A program made the translations under genes and the position numbers. This document shows positions 58,078 to 64,000 of a stretch of 64,000 nucleotides of DNA, piece after piece. The stretch is from Amyelois transitella (taxonomy: Eukaryota > Arthropoda > Insecta > Lepidoptera > Pyralidae). Under the pieces are notes generated by a model. That model made no database searches. It saw nothing but the letters and a program-made list of their open reading frames with translations, and had not been told where the DNA came from. Location of the stretch: assembly GCF_032362555.1 (NCBI RefSeq), contig NC_083506.1, positions 7,301,501-7,365,500 of the forward strand, written 5' to 3'. Position 1 is the first letter of the stretch. Every line of letters begins with the position of its first letter.

Positions 58078-58083
58078 TTTAAT
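58078..58083 (-). promoter_or_regulatory. ATTAAA, possible ACSBG poly(A) signal
   Basis: The common variant hexamer on the minus strand 37 bases after the stop at 58120. Confidence 0.45.
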
Positions 58084-58119
58084 GTACACCCAAGCCCTAC
58101 TACTAAGCTTATACTAAAA

Positions 58120-61100
58120 TCACTCTTTATAGAAGCCTTCTATTATATCTTTATACTTCTCATAAACGACATTTCTCTTGATTTTAAGCGTTGGTCCTGA
58201 AAAATCGAAATTAAAATTTGTAAAATGGGTAAGTATAATGTCTATCAAACTTTGCGCTATTCCCATCTCAGCTTGTCTGAGCGTGAAATAAAATAAATTA
58301 AAACTGACCTCAAAATTCCATCTCTTTTCTCCTTATTCACACTATTATTCAAAATAACGACAAATTGCATTGAGATTCAAGTACAGTGGCCTGCAGTGAA
58401 ACTTCATTTCCTACGGTTTTGGTTACAGGCGGCTGTACATATGTACAAATACTTAAAAAAATAAGATACAAACCTAATTCTCCAGATAGTAATGAAAAGT
58501 CGGCAGGCAATATAGCGAACTTCTGTATTTTTTGTGCGTTTGAAATAGCTTGTTTGTTAGCGCGCTTGATTCCTTCCTCAATCGCTTTGTGTACCTGATA
58601 ATAAATAATTTCAGTTTAGGAAACATTTGTTGCTATGAAATGCCTAATTGACGTCATTTCTATTTTATTCGTGTCGACATATAAATCAGGACATATGATT
58701 AGTCGCACAAGTGATAGAAATAAATTAAGTCCATTATGCGCATAAGTGATAGAATATCACAGATCACGCATGCAAAGCATGTAAGGCTTGGGAGCGGGCT
58801 GGGCTGATAAGTGTATCTTAATGTCATCATTTACCAATGCTTTTATCGAGTGGGTTATACGTTTACCTACACGTTTTACTACACACGTCAGAATTACTAA
58901 TTCAACCCGTCTCACCACCTACATGGTTTGCATAACGACCTCAGCCATTATAATCTTTTTATTTTTACACGTAATACCGTCACGGTTATTCAAAGGGCAA
59001 GTGAAGCTTAACTAACATGTACAATAAATTTCACTTTATAGCAGTGTAAGTTGAACTCGGGTGGTACACTTACAGCTGTGTCCTTAGAGTTGTAGATCTC
59101 GCTGATGGTAGTAGCCTTGGAGCCGAGGCTGGCCACCCACTTCTTGGTCTCGCTTTCCAGTTCGTCCAGCGCTTCACCGGTATCAGAGTTGACTTTGGCC
59201 TGTTGAAATATGATTTTAAAAATATTTTTAAAGAGATCTAAGTAGGTACTTCTATGAAAAAAAACGTTTCTTTGTTTTTTCTGATGTTAGTATATCAACC
59301 CCTGCGCCTTGGGATCCTTCAAGCTTTCTGTGGTCTACAGCAAACAACTGGTACAAGCATCTCATCGCGCAATGATTGAAACCTTTATTTACTAGGTACT
59401 TTAACCCTGTCAACACCTGCTTGAAAATTAAAAAGAAACTATGACCAAAACGAATATTACCTTGAGCGTGACGAGCAGAGATAAAAATTTGCGTTGGTCG
59501 CCGATGAGCACGGCGTACCCAAGATGCCGCAGTTCAGCCTGCACGCATTGTTCTATCGGCACGGGAGCTACGTTCTCTCCGCCAGCTGTGATTAGCAGCT
59601 CCTGGAAAACAAACAATGGTCAAAATTTTAACATAAATAGATAGCAGCGTAACAAATTAGATGTAGGTACCTACTGAACGATGAGATACTTATTGTTATA
59701 TCTCTTCACTTAAAGAAGGTTATTAATTGTAGGTAACTTGAATCACGTTGGACAGGAACAAATTATAATTTTGTTTACAAATTATCTGCACAGAAAATTA
59801 ACCGTGGAACACTAAGTGAACCGCAAGGAACATTGTAAAGGTCTCACCTTAATCCTACCAGTGATGTACAGCAGATTGTGCATGTCGATCCTCCCTATAT
59901 CTCCTGAATGAAGCCATCCGTCCTCGTCTATCGCATCTTTGGTCTTCTCCTCGTCATTGAGGTACCCCATCAACACATGTCGGCCGCTCATACAAACTTC
60001 GCCGGGCCCGTTTTGGCTAACGGCGCCGTCGAAGCGAGTCTTCGTACCGTCGAGAACTTCGCCCGCAGAGTCCAATTTGAACCTACGATTTCGGTTTTTT
60101 GAGTAACTTATGATAGTTCTTTTTCCTCCTAGCGTTAGTCCTGCAGTTATATCCTCATATCTCTATAAATAAGCCAGGAGAGCGCCTTTGACCATGATCC
60201 AGGATCTTCGCAACCTTTGCAAGGGGAACCTTATCCATATTGGATCATGGTAAAAGCTGCACTACTAAGACGAGTGCCTGCGATGACGTTAAGGGGTAGG
60301 TTCTTTCGTAAGTACTTACTTATAATTAAAACTTAGCATTAATGAATGAATCTGGAAGATTTGCAACCTATTTAGAGACGTAATAAAAGAAAACATTTTT
60401 AATTTTACGCTTCGCATTAACTACTTATTCAATAAACATATTTAAAGTATGCAGCTATTGCTGAAATTATATAATTCTGTTTTAACTTACTTGGGATAGA
60501 TACTAAGTGCGTGTGCTCCCGACATCTCGCTCATCCCGAAGGCATCCATGATGGGCAAGTCCAAGGACAGGAAGAACTTTTTGATGTCCGGAGACAGCGG
60601 TGCGGCCGACGACACGAACGTCTGACATTTGTCCAGGCCGAGAGTGGTGTGCACTTTGCTGAACACCAGGGACTTAGCTAAGTTGTACCCGAAGGAGGAG
60701 CCTTGTTGCCTGAAGGGATTAATTGGTTTTTAACAACACCGCTCTTTTTGTATATCTACTCTCGCTATAAACTTCAATTTAAAGTTGTAAGTAGTAATTT
60801 GGTAAAGCTTCGGTCGGTTTTATCGCCTATTTTACTCAAATTGATATGGGAATTAATTAGCTAGAAGTGGAGTTAGTGCGATAAAACCTCATTTTATCCA
60901 TATGAACAAACGTAGGTACACGCAGGTCCTCAGCAAAAGAGTTTGAATTTCGATAGTTTTTAAAACTTACCTACTTACGCTGTTAGAAGATTGTTGTTTT
61001 AGTTTCGTGTAGGTTATTACGTCAACTAGAAAAAGATATCTACTATCTACGAGTTAGGACTAACATGACGTAAATAGGGTAAGTAACCTATTAATTGGTA

Positions 61101-63049
61101 AATAGATATATGAATGGATTTCATGCTTAAAAATGTGGCTAAAATATTTAGGAGAAAGTGAAGAAACTAGTACCTATTATGTCAATTGCTACATATGAAA
61201 ATCAGTTTCAAGAAATCCATGCATAAGAAGCTGTTACGTGGGAACGGGAAGAAATTATTTCAGACCATGAATAATCATGCTAAAACAAGAAAGAAGACAC
61301 GGGTAACTAAATGTCTACGCATTCCACATTTACCTAGACCTTTTTATCACATACCAATATTTGATCACGTCGGATGCCGTGAAGTCTATGGGGAGACCCG
61401 TCATCCCCGACGATAGAGAACTATTGATAAAATAGTGTCATTACTACCCAATTTGAACTAAATTTTTTTCTTATATAAATTTCTTCTGATAACCACTTCG
61501 AGAAGGGAAGAATCAGGAAGATTAAGGCTATAGGCCGCTTTGCACGTGTATAGAAATCAGTTTTTATGAGATCATACAGCTATGAATGGCCTTCTTGCGG
61601 TGGGTAGCACCATCAATATCATATTCATAGGTTTTAATTTATCTAGCGGATAGTTCAATTCCAAAACATGAAATGGTAAAACATTTATCTGAAATGCTTC
61701 TATTAAAATGAGTTTCTCTTGCAAATATCAAGTAAGTAGTAGTACCTTTATTAATTTTTCGTCACACCAAGGAGCCTTCATAGATCACTAACAGAAAGTA
61801 AGAATCTTCTAGAAATCGAATTACCCGTCGATCCTAGCGAGGTGGTACTTGAGCCCTTTGTCCTTAGCCCAGTTCGCGATGCAGCGCGTCATGGCGCCAC
61901 TGGACGCCCCCACTGCGGTGATCCTCTCGTGCATTTTCTCCCATACTCGGGGTACGGCCAGGAATCTGAGTAAATAAAGCCACAAATATTAAAAACGAGT
62001 TAAAAAAATAAAGTTTTAAAAAATATCTTCATGATCGTAGTTACTTTGATCTAATCGGGTAGGTACGTCCTGATAAATGGAGGTCTTTTCTCAGTAACTA
62101 AAAGAAAAGATTAATGTATGTTTGTAAACCAAAAAAGGTAAGTCTATAAATTATAAATGTATGTATCAAGACAGTTGGCTCTGTTAACCCCGCAATGTAA
62201 TAGATGTAATAATACGTATGTATAGGTATTAAGAAAAAAAGGATAAATCTCATATGCAAATAATTCTACAAAATCATTTTCAATAGAATCCCTAAGCCAA
62301 AGATCGTTCGAGTAAGCATTGTCTGTCAATTAGGCATAAACAGATATGAATAATAAAAAAAAATCACGAGATAGAAAAACCAAAGCCACGTATGACAATG
62401 TTTTATCGAAATGTTGAAACAGTCAAGGTTGTTTAGCACAGACGTAAAACATTACATTATCGGCTACGGTAAAAAAACTGAATAGCCTTGCTTCAACTGA
62501 CTTTAAACCATGAACTCTCACTTTGCAGTACATCATTAATGAATCTAATGAAAGTTGTTGTTCGTCTTCGTCTGAATGGTGTAATGCAAGTACTTAGGTA
62601 CATTACAATGCATGTATGTAACAAATTATGTAGGTACTTATGAATGTAACTAAGTAGTAAACATTGGCACTTAAAAATATTTAGTCTTCATGTAGATTAT
62701 CATAATTTGTTATTTTAGGTTTTCATTGAGTAGCAGATTGTACATTGTACTTTATTCAGTATTATGTATAATATTAAACTTCCTAGTAGAGCAGACTTCC
62801 TTCAGTGTCTCAACAAAGGGTACCCATCAAAGCGTCAGGCTGGACATCATTGTCACCCCATACGACTACCTTTCCAGGTACTTATTGAAAAACAACATTT
62901 ACGTAATCGATGAAATATAGAAATATTTTTAAAATTTACCTGGTAGGGCGGACTTCCTTCAGTGTCTCGACAAGGCTGCCCTTCAATGCGTCAGGTTGCG
63001 CAAAGAACACCGTAACACCGTGTGACAGCGTCGTATAGATGTCCACTGC
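58120..63049 (-). CDS. Bubblegum-type long-chain acyl-CoA synthetase, C-terminal 389 residues
   Basis: Activates long/very-long-chain fatty acids to acyl-CoA using ATP (ACSBG/bubblegum branch of the AMP-binding family). Exons in the window (minus): 62940-63049, 61825-61965, 60491-60709, 59848-60082, 59461-59601, 59074-59199, 58474-58594, 58120-58196; all phases agree. Signatures in order: [114 protein letters not shown] with the conserved lysine-side loop, and [20 protein letters not shown] at the end. The N-terminal half, with the P-loop-like SSGTTG motif, lies beyond the right edge, so the gene is partial here. The intron between the first two exons contains a broken copy of the 62940-63049 exon. 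Confidence 0.93.
60184..60250. repeat. Dispersed repeat with hairpin in ACSBG intron
   Basis: CCATGATCCA and TGGATCATGG form an inverted 10-bp pair about 45 bases apart around TTCGCAACCTTTGCAAGGGG. Similar to 32660-32765 in CFAP161-A. Confidence 0.45.
60710..61824. other. ACSBG intron, nothing recognised
   Basis: An AT-rich intron of about 1.1 kb. The frame 61186-61416 has no family resemblance and no bordering splice sites that fit the gene. Confidence 0.4.
62157..62225 (+). mobile_element. Short RTE-derived element, 3' fragment
   Basis: ATGTATCAAGACAGTTGGCT, CTGTTAACCCCGCAATG and ATAATACGTATGTATAGG follow the family 3' end with changes. Antisense to ACSBG. Confidence 0.6.
62783..62868 (-). 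pseudogene. Broken duplicate of an ACSBG exon
   Basis: On the minus strand this follows the exon at 62940-63049: CAGCCTGACGCTTTGATGGG for QPDALKG, then TTGAGACACTGAAGGAAGTC for VETLKEV, TGCTCTACTAG for the RPTR end. One extra T shifts the frame inside the conserved block, and the donor GT has become GA (TAG|GAAGT), so it cannot be used as an exon. It lies about 70 bases downstream of the real exon. Confidence 0.8.
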
Positions 63050-64000
63050 CTAGGAACATTTACTTATAATGTAAATATAATCCAGGTTAAGTTTAAGTAA
63101 ACTGACATTGGGAAAATCATTTAAGGCGTTTTTAAGTTCATATTTAGAGTAGTAAGCTACAAAAAATAACTCTAATTACGATTGCTACGAATGTCCAAAC
63201 AGCTACAAAAAGTTCTACAAATATTGAATTTTTTGACTTTGTAATAAGTTACTGTTAATTGGGAACAATCTCATCATCTGAAAAAAAAAACATCTAGTCA
63301 CCTACTTTTAAAAAAAGTGATTTTTTTTCATGAAAGATTTATCTATTAATGACGAAGGGGCACTGAATAGCATGCATAATTAAAAAAATCTGCGTCAATA
63401 ATGCAGTTATAGAGTTCGACATGTGTGTTTAATGAGATAAGTATGTAGGTATAATATGTAATCAAGTCGTTAAAATTAAACAATACGAAATATGCAGTCG
63501 ACAGAACACAATAAGAATGTGTTTCAGATTAATGAATATCTACAGATTTATTCAACAATGAACTAAATTATACATTAGCTGCCAATGTCAATCTCATGGG
63601 CATGGTATTTATCTACGTGACAATGCAGGTGGTAGGTACTATAATATTCAGTCTTCAGGTCAATCAGCCTTCAGGTTTCTGAGTTCCCATCGCTAGCTTT
63701 GAATTTTTAAGCGTGATTTCGCCAATGCAGTCGTTTAGTAATATGCATATAGATTAAAAACACTTTCTCATAGAAAATAATTTAAAATCCGTTTAAAGAT
63801 CTTGTTTCATTTCAAAATACAATTCAAAATTTCTTTATTCTGTATGATATCAAATTTTTATGTGGAAAATATTGCGACCGTAGCCAGTTCAGGATCGTGG
63901 TCGTATGCGCATGTCGGACTCCTCTCCAGAAAGGTGAGGATGAGGACGCAAGCTGGGCCTAAGCATCAAGGAGAGCGTCACGAGTCGCTCAGCCAGTGGT
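63050..64000. other. Right edge, ACSBG intron
   Basis: No further ACSBG exon is seen before the edge. The last 120 bases are GC-richer with CGTGGTCGTATGCGCATGTC and GGACTCCTCTCCAGAAAGG. They do not read as ACSBG in any frame and may be the start of a repeat or part of another gene. Confidence 0.4.

Noticed and set aside
62726-62920. Plus-strand 64-codon frame in the ACSBG intron
   Set aside because: It is the antisense of the decayed exon duplicate; the homology is on the minus strand.
1-64000. CRISPR arrays, prokaryotic operons or phage genes
   Set aside because: No regularly spaced repeats, ribosome binding sites or compact gene runs; all evidence is for insect nuclear DNA.

Overview
The window reads as animal, specifically insect, and most likely moth or butterfly (Lepidoptera) nuclear DNA. 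Genes are split by introns with GT/AG borders, polyadenylation signals follow stop codons, the background is AT-rich, and interspersed repeats are abundant: an RTE-type LINE, its short deleted derivatives, Helitron-like pieces ending near CTAGT, and a tRNA-headed SINE. The order name is inferred from the look of the repeats and from protein similarity recalled from memory; no search was run.

Layout. Positions 1-27,800 form a gene desert in which I find no convincing host exon. It holds one RTE retrotransposon with an intact 1036-codon ORF (about 4,153-7,580), degraded LINE/SINE/Helitron pieces, a MITE with about 60-bp inverted ends (13,395-13,724), several perfect or near-perfect inverted repeats, and scattered GC-richer islands that could be regulatory. 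From 27,900 onward the window is gene-rich: two tandem minus-strand CFAP161-type ciliary genes (27,933-30,688 and 31,608-35,557); a plus-strand, apparently single-exon CRTAP/SC65-type gene (37,424-38,551); a plus-strand multi-C2H2 zinc-finger gene resembling ZNF592/687 (41,354-43,970); a plus-strand 16-exon Patj gene with L27 and four PDZ domains (45,922-54,752); a 5'-truncated LINE; and the last eight coding exons of a minus-strand bubblegum-type acyl-CoA synthetase (58,120-63,049), whose N-terminal half lies beyond the right edge.

Exon coordinates were obtained by joining open frames across GT/AG borders. In every multi-exon gene the phases add up exactly, and the products match known families from end to end, so these models are considered strong.

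The genes do not form one pathway. CFAP161 belongs to motile-cilium/sperm-flagellum microtubule inner proteins, CRTAP to the ER collagen prolyl-3-hydroxylation complex, the zinc finger is probably nuclear, Patj is an apical polarity scaffold (Crumbs complex), and ACSBG activates long-chain fatty acids. The most notable observations are the CFAP161 paralogue pair with different intron sets; broken partial copies of exons beside Patj and inside ACSBG; a dense family of short elements made of the RTE 5' head plus an RTE-like tail, some with intact target-site duplications; and several long perfect hairpins.
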